From the NCBI RefSeq assembly GCF_030269665.1, contig NZ_BSTS01000028.1, positions 1 through 52,854 on the forward strand: DNA of 52,854 bases, read 5' to 3'. Positions 31,461-38,642 of this stretch are shown in pieces. Numbering within the stretch: position 1 is the stretch's first letter; each line of letters opens with the position of its first letter. Source of the DNA: Actinomycetospora sp. NBRC 106375 (GTDB lineage: Bacteria; Actinomycetota; Actinomycetes; Mycobacteriales; Pseudonocardiaceae). The translations under genes were made by a program, and so were the position numbers. Below the pieces are notes generated by a model that was not told the origin of the DNA, made no database searches, and worked only from the letters and a program-made list of their open reading frames with translations.

Positions 31461-32225
31461 TCAGTGCATGGCCATGCCGCCGTCGACGGTCAGCGTGCTC
31501 CCCGTGATGTAGGACCCGGCGTCGGACGCCAGCAGCAACAGGGGCCCGTCGAGCTCGTCGAGGCGGCCGACGCGGCCCAGCGGCGTGGCCGCGTGGACGC
31601 TCGCGGCGCCGCGCTCGTGGGCGAGCAGCGGGGCGGTCATCTCGGAGGCGAAGAACCCAGGGGCCAGCGCGTTGACCCGGATGCCGTGGCGGGCCCACTG
31701 GCGCGCCAGGTCGCGGGTCATCCCGAGCAGCCCGGCCTTGGACGCCGAGTAGGCGGCCTGGGGCACGTCGGTGGTGGCGAGAGCCAGCGCCGAGGAGATG
31801 GTGACGATCGAGCCGCCGGCCTCGGCCGCGATCATCGCCCGGCCCGCCGCGGCGGCCATCTGGTAGGCGGCGAGGAGGTTGACCTCGAGGAGGCGGGCCG
31901 CCCGCGCGGGGTCGTCGCGTTCGCTGCGGCCCCCGTAGCCGGTGCCGGCGTTGTTGACCAGGACGTGCACACCGCCGAGCCCGTCCACCGCGGCGTCGAT
32001 CAGGGCGTCGCACTGCGCGGCGTCGGTGACGTCGGTGGGCACGGCGAGGCAGCGCCGGCCCTCGGCCTCCACCGCCGCCGCGACCGCCGCGAGCATGTCC
32101 GACCGGCGGGCGGCCACGACGACGTCCGCGCCCGCGCGGGCGAGGACCGCGGCGAAGTGGGCGCCGAGCCCGGACGACGCCCCGGTCACGACCGCCACGC
32201 GGCCGTCGAGGCGGAAGGGGGTCAC
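31461..32225 (-). CDS. Short-chain dehydrogenase/reductase
   Basis: 254 residues from GTG 32225, overlapping the TetR stop (GTGA). The NAD(P) motif TGASSGLG lies at 14-21, NNAG at 91-94, S144/S145 in TISSA, and the YxxxK pair is Y159/K163 (AAYSASKAG). R40/R41 after the second strand (VVAARRSDM) suggest NADP(H) preference. It likely interconverts an alcohol and ketone in the operon's catabolic route. Confidence 0.92.
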   Translation of the reverse strand: MTPFRLDGRVAVVTGASSGLGAHFAAVLARAGADVVVAARRSDMLAAVAAAVEAEGRRCLAVPTDVTDAAQCDALIDAAVDGLGGVHVLVNNAGTGYGGRSERDDPARAARLLEVNLLAAYQMAAAAGRAMIAAEAGGSIVTISSALALATTDVPQAAYSASKAGLLGMTRDLARQWARHGIRVNALAPGFFASEMTAPLLAHERGAASVHAATPLGRVGRLDELDGPLLLLASDAGSYITGSTLTVDGGMAMH

Positions 32226-32866
32226 GACGTCGACCCCGCGACCAGCGGATCGGGCAGCGCGCCCAGCATGGCGCGCATGCTGCCCCCGGCCGCGAGCCCG
32301 CCCAGGGCCAGCGCGAACAGCTGGTCCGCGAGGCGGATGTCCGCCTCCTCGCCGTGCGGCGTGAACCAGTGCTGCATCCAGTCGATCATGCCGACGATCG
32401 CGCGGGCGACGATCCGCGGCTCGGCCGCCAGGGAGAACTCGCCGCACGCTGCGCCCTCGGCCACGAGGGCCTCGACCGCCTCCATGTACCGGGCGTCCAT
32501 CCGCCGGAACTCCGCGAACCGGGCCGACTGCTCGAGGCGTCCCAGGTGCTCCAGGTAGACGAACGCGGCCGGGTAGTACTCGCTGAAGATCCGGACCTGC
32601 ATGCGCACCAGCTCGCGGAGCCGGACCGCGACGCCGCTGTCGGTGTCGGCCAGCAGGCGCTCCAGCTCGTCGAGCAGGGCGCGGGCGGGCTGCTCGACCA
32701 CCGCCAGGAGGAGGTCCTCCTTGCTGTCGACGTAGTTGTAGACGCTGCCCTTGAGGATCCCGACGCGGGTGGCGATGCCCTCGAGGGTCGCGCTCTCGTA
32801 CCCGTGCTCGCGGAACTCCTGGCCGGCGGCCTGCAGGATCTCCGGCCAGCGGCTGGGGCGGGGCAT
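32222..32866 (-). CDS. TetR/AcrR family regulator inside the catabolic operon
   Basis: 214 residues from ATG 32866 (GAGGAG upstream). The helix-turn-helix is WPEILQAAGQEFREHGYESA, then EGIATRVGILKGSVYNYVDS and KEDLLLAVVEQ. The C-terminal domain resembles the KstR2/FadR-like TetR_C group that senses acyl-CoA compounds, but that is by general look only. It is unusual in being embedded mid-operon, coupled to the SDR, 10 bp after the P450. It probably autoregulates through the palindrome at 35654-35674 at the head of the operon. Confidence 0.88.
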   Translation of the reverse strand: MPRPSRWPEILQAAGQEFREHGYESATLEGIATRVGILKGSVYNYVDSKEDLLLAVVEQPARALLDELERLLADTDSGVAVRLRELVRMQVRIFSEYYPAAFVYLEHLGRLEQSARFAEFRRMDARYMEAVEALVAEGAACGEFSLAAEPRIVARAIVGMIDWMQHWFTPHGEEADIRLADQLFALALGGLAAGGSMRAMLGALPDPLVAGSTS

Positions 32867-32876
32867 GGGGAACTCC

Positions 32877-34121
32877 TCAGGGGGCCGTGAACCGTGCCGG
32901 GAAGCGTTGCATGCCGCGCGAGAGCAGCACGGGATGCCACGACAGCGGCTCGTCGGTGAGCCGGAGCTCGGGCAGCCGGGCGAGGGCGCGCGGGATCGCG
33001 ATCGACGCCTCGAGCCGGGCGAGCGGCGCGCCCAGGCAGAAGTGCATCCCGAGCCCGAAGCCGAGCTGACCGGACCTCTCCCGCGTGACGTCGAAGGTGT
33101 CCGGGGCGTCGAACACCTCCGGGTCGCGGTTCGCCGACGACGGGCAGAGGAACACCCGCTCGCCGCGGCGCAGCCGGCGCCCGCGCAGCTCCACGTCGTC
33201 GCCCATCACGCGCGCGACCGTCTTCGCCGGGCCGTCGAAGCGCAGGGCCTCCTCGACGGCCCCGGCCACGAGATCGGGGCGCGCGTCGAGGAGCCGGCGC
33301 TGCGCGGGGTGCGCCAGCAGCGCGAGGAGCCCGCTGCCGATGAGGTTCGTCGTCGTCTCGTGACCGGCGAACAGCAGCAGGACCCCGGTCGCGATGACCT
33401 CGTCGTGGCTCAGCGCGTCGCGGTCGTCGCGGGCGCTGATCATGGCCGAGATCAGGTCGTCGGCCGGGTCGCGCTCGTGGGCGCGGACGAGGTCGGCCAG
33501 GTAGGCGGTCAGGTCGGCCATCCCCTCGGCGCCGACGGCGTGCCGCGTGGCGTCGCCCATCCCGCCGAAGACCAGCCCGGTGATCTGGTCCGACCAGTCC
33601 TTGAACTGCTCGCGGTCCTCGCGCGGTACGCCGAGCATGTCGGCGATCACCGAGGCGGTCAGGGGGTAGGCGTAGTCGCCGATGAGGTCGACGTCGCCGG
33701 TGCCGCGCCCGACGATCCCGTCCAGCAGTTCCGCGGCGATGTCCTCGACCGTCGCGGTCATCCGCGTGACCGCGCGCGGGGTGAACGCCCGGCTGAGCAG
33801 GCGACGCAGGCGCTTGTGGTCGGGCTGGTCCTTGAACACCATCCAGCCCTCGAGGACCCCGAACGCGGCGCGCACGCCCGGATCGGCGTCGGGGCCGTCG
33901 AGCTTGGCGCGGCGGTAGGGCGTGATGCGGTCGGAGGAGAAGCGCTCGTCGCGCAGGGCGGCGGCGACGTCGTCGTACCGCGTGACGAACCACGAGCGGT
34001 ACTTCGCGCTCCAGTGCACGGGGTCGTGCTCGCGCAGGGCGGCGAGCAGCGGGTAGGGGTCGGCCACCGCCTCGTCGCCGAGCAGGTCCGCGTTGCCGAG
34101 GTCGGTCTGCTGGGTGGTCAC
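32877..34121 (-). CDS. Cytochrome P450
   Basis: 414 residues from GTG 34121, overlapping the thiolase-like stop (GTGA). The I-helix motif AGHETT lies at 252-257, the K-helix EEALR follows, and the heme loop is FGLGMHFCLG with ligand C362. The long N-terminal segment to about residue 95 and the EGWMVFKDQPDH C-helix resemble CYP families acting on terpenes and steroids (such as CYP125/142 or CYP107-like), without allowing a subfamily call. No ferredoxin gene is in the operon, so redox partners come from elsewhere. It is expected to hydroxylate the pathway substrate. Confidence 0.93.
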   Translation of the reverse strand: MTTQQTDLGNADLLGDEAVADPYPLLAALREHDPVHWSAKYRSWFVTRYDDVAAALRDERFSSDRITPYRRAKLDGPDADPGVRAAFGVLEGWMVFKDQPDHKRLRRLLSRAFTPRAVTRMTATVEDIAAELLDGIVGRGTGDVDLIGDYAYPLTASVIADMLGVPREDREQFKDWSDQITGLVFGGMGDATRHAVGAEGMADLTAYLADLVRAHERDPADDLISAMISARDDRDALSHDEVIATGVLLLFAGHETTTNLIGSGLLALLAHPAQRRLLDARPDLVAGAVEEALRFDGPAKTVARVMGDDVELRGRRLRRGERVFLCPSSANRDPEVFDAPDTFDVTRERSGQLGFGLGMHFCLGAPLARLEASIAIPRALARLPELRLTDEPLSWHPVLLSRGMQRFPARFTAP

Positions 34122-35245
34122 CGCGCCTCCAGCACCGTCACGACGCACGCGTTGCCGTCGAGCACCGACACCCCGCCGCCCATGGTCTCCACCAGCCCGA
34201 GGCGCGCCCCCTCGACCTGCCGGGCCCCGCACTGCCCGCGCAGCTGCCAGGTGATCTCCGCGAGCTGCGCGAGCCCGGTGGCCCCCAGCGGGTGGCCGCG
34301 GGAGAGCAGCCCACCCGACGGGTTGACCGGGTGCGCGCCGCCCAGTGCGGTGACGCCGCCGGCCGCGGCCTTGCCGCCGTCGCCCGGCGGCACGAGGCCG
34401 AGGGCCTCGGTGGTGACGATCTCGCCGATCGTGAAGGCGTCGTGGACCTCGACGACGTCGACGTCGGTCACGGCGTCGAGGCCGGCGTCGGCCAGCGCGT
34501 CGCGGGTGGTGTCGGCGACGATGTCGTGACCCCAGACGTGGGGGGAGCGGTGGTTCCAGGGCGCGCCGCTGCGCAGGGCGGCGCCGCGGACGACGACCTC
34601 GCCGGCCGCACCGTCCGCCGCCGTGAGCACCGCGGCCGCGGCCCCGTCGGAGGTCGGGCAGCACTGCAGGAGCGTGAGCGGGTCGGCGATCATCCGCGAG
34701 GCCAGCACCTCGTCGACGGTGTAGCGCCCGGAGTACTGCGCGCGCGGGTTGTGCACGGCGTGCGCGTGGTTCTTCACCGACACCGCGGCGAGCTGCTCGG
34801 GGGTCGCCGCGCCCGTGTGCAGGTAGCGGGCGGCGCTCATCGCGTACATCGCGGGCATGGCGAGCCCGGCGCGTCCCTCGGGGTCGGTGGTCTCGGGCGT
34901 GATGGCGCCGGCGAACGCCGTGCTCATCTGCTCCAGGCCGAGCGCCAGGACCCGCCCGTAGCGCCCGGTGCGGACGGCTTCGTGCGCCTCGACGAACGCG
35001 GTCGTCCCGCTGGCGCACGCGTTCTCCACGGTCAGGACCGGGATACCGGTGATGCCCATGGCCCGCAGCACGCGCTGGGCGACCCCGGCCGGCGCGAACA
35101 CCGTGCCGACCCAGACCGCGTCGACGGCGTCCACCCCGGCGTCGGCGAACGCCTCGCTCACCGCGTCCCACGCCAGCCCCACCAGGTCGCGATCGGGCTG
35201 GCGCCCGAAGTGCGAGGTGCCGACACCGGCCACCGCGACGGTCAT
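34118..35245 (-). CDS. Thiolase-like protein (SCP-x/Ltp2-type), possible acyl-CoA thiolase or retro-aldolase
   Basis: 375 residues from ATG 35245, overlapping the DUF35 stop (ATGA). NACASGTTAFVEAHEAVRTG carries the nucleophile-position C77; VEVHDAFTIGEIVTTEALG and NPSGGLLSRGHPLGATGLAQ are the conserved histidine loops. The second catalytic cysteine of degradative thiolases is not evident: the C-terminal glycine loop reads VETMGGGVSVLDG. With a separate DUF35 partner upstream, this resembles the Ltp2-ChsH2 type aldolase complexes of steroid side-chain degradation (established in that system), where the thiolase fold performs retro-aldol cleavage. Whether this one is a thiolase or an aldolase is open. 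Confidence 0.88.
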   Translation of the reverse strand: MTVAVAGVGTSHFGRQPDRDLVGLAWDAVSEAFADAGVDAVDAVWVGTVFAPAGVAQRVLRAMGITGIPVLTVENACASGTTAFVEAHEAVRTGRYGRVLALGLEQMSTAFAGAITPETTDPEGRAGLAMPAMYAMSAARYLHTGAATPEQLAAVSVKNHAHAVHNPRAQYSGRYTVDEVLASRMIADPLTLLQCCPTSDGAAAAVLTAADGAAGEVVVRGAALRSGAPWNHRSPHVWGHDIVADTTRDALADAGLDAVTDVDVVEVHDAFTIGEIVTTEALGLVPPGDGGKAAAGGVTALGGAHPVNPSGGLLSRGHPLGATGLAQLAEITWQLRGQCGARQVEGARLGLVETMGGGVSVLDGNACVVTVLEAR

Positions 35246-35613
35246 CGAGCCACCTCCACCTGCAGGTCGCCGTCGTCCGAGGCGCCGATCAGCCATGCCG
35301 CGCCGCCGATCGGGGCGGGCTCGTCGCCCGCGACGTGCGCGAGCACCCGCGGCCCGTCGTCGAGGTCGACGTAGGCCAGCGCGTACGGCGGGGTGTGGCC
35401 GGGGACGGCGATCCGGACGACGGTGCTGCTCCAGACGGTGCCGCGCGGACCGAAGTGCGCGACCTCCACCTCGGCGCCGCACGCCGGGCACCGCGGCCAG
35501 GCGTAGGCCACGGGCTCGGCGCAGGCACGACAGCGCCGCCCCGCGACGACCCAGTCGCCGTCGGCCGTGCGGTGGATCTCCGGGCGCGGATCGGCGCCCG
35601 TAGGAGAGGACAT
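35242..35613 (-). CDS. DUF35 (OB-fold, zinc-ribbon) acyl-CoA-binding partner of the thiolase-like protein
   Basis: 123 residues from ATG 35613 (TAGGAGAG upstream). A rubredoxin-like zinc ribbon has C28, C31, C42 and C45 (CRACAEPVAYAWPRCPACG). An OB-fold follows: GTVWSSTVVRIAVPG, PYALAYVDLDDGPRVLAHVA. Such proteins pair with thiolase-fold partners and bind the CoA substrate. It is the first gene of the minus-strand operon, directly after the shared promoter region. Confidence 0.9.
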   Translation of the reverse strand: MSSPTGADPRPEIHRTADGDWVVAGRRCRACAEPVAYAWPRCPACGAEVEVAHFGPRGTVWSSTVVRIAVPGHTPPYALAYVDLDDGPRVLAHVAGDEPAPIGGAAWLIGASDDGDLQVEVAR

Positions 35614-35653
35614 GAACACTCCTGGTCTCGACTGGCGGCCATGTAAGCAAACG

Positions 35654-35674
35654 GATGGTCGGTTAACAACCATC
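35654..35674. promoter_or_regulatory. Palindromic operator candidate, likely TetR site
   Basis: Arms GATGGT and ACCATC are exact complements separated by 9 bp; over the whole 21 bp, 16 positions are symmetric, and GGTT/AACC pairs within the spacer region. It lies 40 bp upstream of the DUF35 start, where a repressor would block the minus-strand promoter. The neighbouring AAACGGATGGTCGGTT also resembles sites of TetR regulators of acyl-CoA catabolism. Confidence 0.5.
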
Positions 35675-35731
35675 GGCGCAGGAGGTTTGGTCGGGCGCAA
35701 CGCGGTCTGGCTCCCCTAGTCGTTACCGCTC

Positions 35732-35760
35732 TTGACACTGCTGGTGAGCCGGACCACAGT
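35732..35760 (+). promoter_or_regulatory. SigA-like promoter of the plus-strand catabolic operon
   Basis: TTGACA (35732-35737) is a perfect -35, followed after 17 bp by CACAGT (35755-35760), a weak -10. The predicted start is near 35767, giving an 80-nt leader to the ATG at 35850. Confidence 0.5.
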
Positions 35761-35774
35761 GAGCGCAACGCCGA

Positions 35775-35794
35775 TGGCAAACCGAAGTTTGCCA
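35775..35794. promoter_or_regulatory. Perfect inverted repeat downstream of the predicted transcription start
   Basis: TGGCAAAC-CGAA-GTTTGCCA, 8-bp arms with a 4-nt loop. Position just after the -10 element fits a repressor operator. As RNA it would also form a stable CGAA-loop hairpin in the leader. It differs in sequence from the palindrome at 35654, hinting at a second regulator. Confidence 0.5.
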
Positions 35795-35849
35795 ACGCCG
35801 AGCCCCTCGCCCACCGTGCGCGCTCGAGTCGAGCAGGAGGAACCGATCG

Positions 35850-36959
35850 ATGAAGTTCGGCTTTTTCACGATGCCGGAGCACCCGCCGCAGGAGAACTGG
35901 ACGCTGTCCTACGACCGCGACATCGCTGCGGTGGTCGAGGCGGAGCGACTCGGGTTCGACGAGTTCTGGATCGGTGAGCACCACACCGGCGGCTTCGAGA
36001 ACGTCCCGGTGCCCGAGTTCATGATCGCCAAGGCGTCGGCGCTGACGCACCGGATCCGGCTCGGCACGGGCGTGGTGAACCTGCCCTACCAGGACCCGTT
36101 CATGGTCGCCGAGCGCCTCGCCTTCCTCGACCACCTCACCCACGGCCGGCTCGAGTACGGCTTCGGCGGGGGCGGGCTGCCCACCGACAAGGCGCTGTTC
36201 GGGCTGGAGCCCTCCGAGGCCTCGCCACGCACCAACGAGGCACTGGAGATCATCTGGCAGCTGCTGACCTCCGAGGACCCGGTCAGCTACGAGGGCGTGT
36301 ACTGGAAGTACGAGGACCGCCAGCTGCAGGTCGGCCCGTACCAGGACGTCCCGCCGTTCGCGATCGCCGGCCTGACCGGCACCCACAACTACGCGAAGTG
36401 CGGCGAGAAGGGCTGGAAGCCGCTGTCGGTGCACTTCGCGCCGACCGACAACGGCACGTACATGGACGCCCCGGACCTCAAGGCGATGGGCGCCGCGATG
36501 CTGGAGGCGGGCAACCGTGCCGGCATCGCCGAGTCCGTCACCCGCGAGAACTGGCGGATCGTGCGCGAGGTCTACGTCACCGACGACAAGGACCAGGCGC
36601 TGCGCGACATCCGCGAGGGCGTCAAGCGCTCCTACGACTACCTGTTCGGTCTCGGCCTCGGTGCCCTGATGAAGATCGGCGACGGGATGACCGACGCCGA
36701 CCTCACGCTCGACTGGATGGTCGAGAACATCCCCTGGATCGTCGGCAGCCCGGAGGACTGCACCCGCCAGCTCAAGGAGCTGGAGGAGGAGACCGGCGGC
36801 TTCGGCACGCTGTTGATCAACTGTCGCGACTGGGTCACGACGGACAAGTGGAACCGCTCCCTGGAGATGTTCGCCCGCTACGTGATGCCGCAGTTCCAGG
36901 CGAACCAGCGCATGGCCCGCCGCCAGAAGATGGCCAACGTCGCGCTCGGCATCGCCTGA
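35850..36959 (+). CDS. LLM-class flavin-dependent monooxygenase (luciferase-like, limonene-monooxygenase-like)
   Basis: 369 residues. MKFGFFTMPEHP opens the bacterial luciferase barrel; DEFWIGEHHTGGF holds the conserved EHH near residue 47; IRLGTGVVNLPYQDPFMVAE is the flavin-binding strand region, and GRLEYGFGGGGLPTD is also typical. It lacks any fused reductase, so FMNH2 must be supplied in trans. Relatives include type II Baeyer-Villiger and terpene monooxygenases. It is first in the plus-strand operon, so an oxygenation (epoxidation or Baeyer-Villiger) early in the route is likely. Its stop overlaps the SDR start (TGATG). Confidence 0.9.
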   Translation: MKFGFFTMPEHPPQENWTLSYDRDIAAVVEAERLGFDEFWIGEHHTGGFENVPVPEFMIAKASALTHRIRLGTGVVNLPYQDPFMVAERLAFLDHLTHGRLEYGFGGGGLPTDKALFGLEPSEASPRTNEALEIIWQLLTSEDPVSYEGVYWKYEDRQLQVGPYQDVPPFAIAGLTGTHNYAKCGEKGWKPLSVHFAPTDNGTYMDAPDLKAMGAAMLEAGNRAGIAESVTRENWRIVREVYVTDDKDQALRDIREGVKRSYDYLFGLGLGALMKIGDGMTDADLTLDWMVENIPWIVGSPEDCTRQLKELEEETGGFGTLLINCRDWVTTDKWNRSLEMFARYVMPQFQANQRMARRQKMANVALGIA

Positions 36960-37732
36960 TGGCGCCTGGGATCACCCGCCTCGAAGGGCGGGTCGCGGTC
37001 ATCACCGGCGGGGTGCAGGGGATCGGCCGCGCGGTCGCGCTGCGCTGTGCCGCCGAGGGCGCCACCGTGATCATCGGTGACCTGCAGGACGACGACTCCA
37101 CCGCCAAGCAGATCGTCGCCGACGGCGGGCAGGCCACCCACATCGTCATGGACACCCGCCAGCGGGACGACTGGAAACGTCTCATGGACGAGGCGATCGG
37201 CGGTCACGGTCGGCTCGACATGCTCGGCAACATCGCCGGGGTCACCAACACCTTCGGCCCCGACAACGTCGTCGACCTCGACGACATCGGCTGGGACCAC
37301 GTCGTGGGCACCGACCTGCGCGGCGTCTGGCTGGGCATGCAGGCCGCCATCCCGCGCATGCTCGAGCACGGTGGCGGGAGCATCGTCAACATCGGCTCGA
37401 TGGCCGCGCTCAAGGGCCTGGAGAACCTCGCGGCCTACTCGGCGGCCAAGGGCGGGGTCGTGAGCCTGACCCAGCAGGCGGCGATGGAGTACGGCCCGCG
37501 GGGCGTGCGCATCAACTGCATCTGCCCGGGCACCATCGACACCCCGATCCTCGCCGGCATCACCGAGGGCATGCGCAAGAACTTCGAGGCCGCGCACATC
37601 ATCCCGCGCCTCGGCACGCCCGAGGACATCGCCGCGGCGGCGGCCTTCCTGTTCTCCGACGACGCCGCGTTCTGCACCGGGGAGATCCTCCCGGTCGACG
37701 GCGGCTGGAACACCAAGGGCAGCGCCGGCTGA
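36959..37732 (+). CDS. Short-chain dehydrogenase/reductase
   Basis: 257 residues from ATG 36959, overlapping the LLM stop. The cofactor motif TGGVQGIG lies at 16-23, D41 after the second strand (IIGDLQDD) favours NAD(H), S147 sits in NIGSMAA and Y160/K164 in LAAYSAAKGG. The usual NNAG reads GNIAG. Directly coupled to the monooxygenase, it probably oxidises or reduces the neighbouring alcohol/ketone. A very strong hairpin follows its stop. Confidence 0.92.
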   Translation: MAPGITRLEGRVAVITGGVQGIGRAVALRCAAEGATVIIGDLQDDDSTAKQIVADGGQATHIVMDTRQRDDWKRLMDEAIGGHGRLDMLGNIAGVTNTFGPDNVVDLDDIGWDHVVGTDLRGVWLGMQAAIPRMLEHGGGSIVNIGSMAALKGLENLAAYSAAKGGVVSLTQQAAMEYGPRGVRINCICPGTIDTPILAGITEGMRKNFEAAHIIPRLGTPEDIAAAAAFLFSDDAAFCTGEILPVDGGWNTKGSAG

Positions 37733-37745
37733 CCACGCCGGTGCA

Positions 37746-37789
37746 GCGCGGGACCGGTGCCTCCTCCCCCCGGGGCACCGGTCCCGCGC
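37746..37789 (+). terminator. 16-bp perfect stem-loop inside the plus-strand operon
   Basis: Arms GCGCGGGACCGGTGCC (37746-37761) and GGCACCGGTCCCGCGC (37774-37789) pair perfectly around a 12-nt pyrimidine-rich loop. It lies 13 bp after the SDR stop and 40 bp before the next SDR start on the same strand, without a T-tract. It may be a partial terminator or an RNA-processing/stability element separating the first two genes from the rest. Confidence 0.7.
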
Positions 37790-37829
37790 GACCTCCTGCC
37801 CGTCCTCCCGACCGAGCGAAGGAGTCAGT

Positions 37830-38642
37830 GTGGACCTGTCCGGACAGACCGCCCTGGTCACGGGCGCCGGCAGCGGCATCGGCAAGGGCATCGCCCGGGC
37901 GCTGCTCGACGGCGGCGCGAACGTGGTCGGGCTCGAGATCGAACCGGCCAACATCAAGGCGGCGGGCGAGGAGCTCGCCGGCGGCGACCGCCTCGCCTGG
38001 TCGGAGGGCTCCGTGTCCGTCGCCGCCGACGTGGAGGCCGCGTTCGACCTCGCCGAGAGCCGGTTCGGCACGGTCGACCACCTGGTCAACAACGCCGGCA
38101 CCGCGTCGCTGGCCCTGATCGTCGACACCGCCGAGGACGACTGGGACCTCATCGTCGACACCTGTCTCAAGGGCACCTTCCTGTGCACCCGGGCGTTCGG
38201 CCGGCGGGCCCTCGCCGCGGGACAGGGCGGCACGGTCGTCAACATCTCGTCGCTCAACGCCATCGCCGCGACCGACGGCCTCGGGCACTACTGCGCGGCC
38301 AAGGCCGGCGTCATGAACTTCACGAAGGTCGCCGCCGGCGAGCTCGGGCGTCACGGCATCCGGGTCAACGCCATCGGTCCCGGCACCGTCAACACGCCGC
38401 TGGGGGCCGGCTTCACCGTCGGGCAGATCGGCCAGGAGTTCCTCGACCGCACCCTGGTCGGCCCGCCGCGGCACCAGGAGCCGGAGGACATCGCCGACAT
38501 CGCGCTGTTCCTGATGTCCCCGCAGGCCGGTCGGATCACCGGCCACTTCATCCCGGTCGACGGCGGCCAGCACGTCCGGGGACTGCACTCCTACTGGGAC
38601 GTCGCCGAGGAGCAGGGCCTCGTCGCGCGGCCGGGACAGTGA
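37830..38642 (+). CDS. Short-chain dehydrogenase/reductase
   Basis: 270 residues from GTG 37830 (GAAGGAG upstream). TGAGSGIG lies at 11-18, NNAG at 87-90, S140/S141 in NISSL and Y154/K158 in GHYCAAKAG. E36 after the second strand (GLEIEPAN) suggests NAD(H). The C-terminal 25 residues (SYWDVAEEQGLVARPG) are an extra tail. The stop overlaps the CoA ligase start (GTGA). Confidence 0.92.
   Translation: MDLSGQTALVTGAGSGIGKGIARALLDGGANVVGLEIEPANIKAAGEELAGGDRLAWSEGSVSVAADVEAAFDLAESRFGTVDHLVNNAGTASLALIVDTAEDDWDLIVDTCLKGTFLCTRAFGRRALAAGQGGTVVNISSLNAIAATDGLGHYCAAKAGVMNFTKVAAGELGRHGIRVNAIGPGTVNTPLGAGFTVGQIGQEFLDRTLVGPPRHQEPEDIADIALFLMSPQAGRITGHFIPVDGGQHVRGLHSYWDVAEEQGLVARPGQ

Larger units (their letters stand above)
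35614..35849. promoter_or_regulatory. Divergent control region of the catabolic gene cluster
   Basis: 236 bp between two divergent operons, clearly richer in A/T than the genes. It contains an interrupted palindrome near the minus-strand operon, a SigA-like promoter for the plus-strand operon, a second perfect inverted repeat just after the predicted transcription start, and the ribosome binding site AGGAGGAA before the ATG at 35850. This suggests one or two repressors control both operons. Confidence 0.6.
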
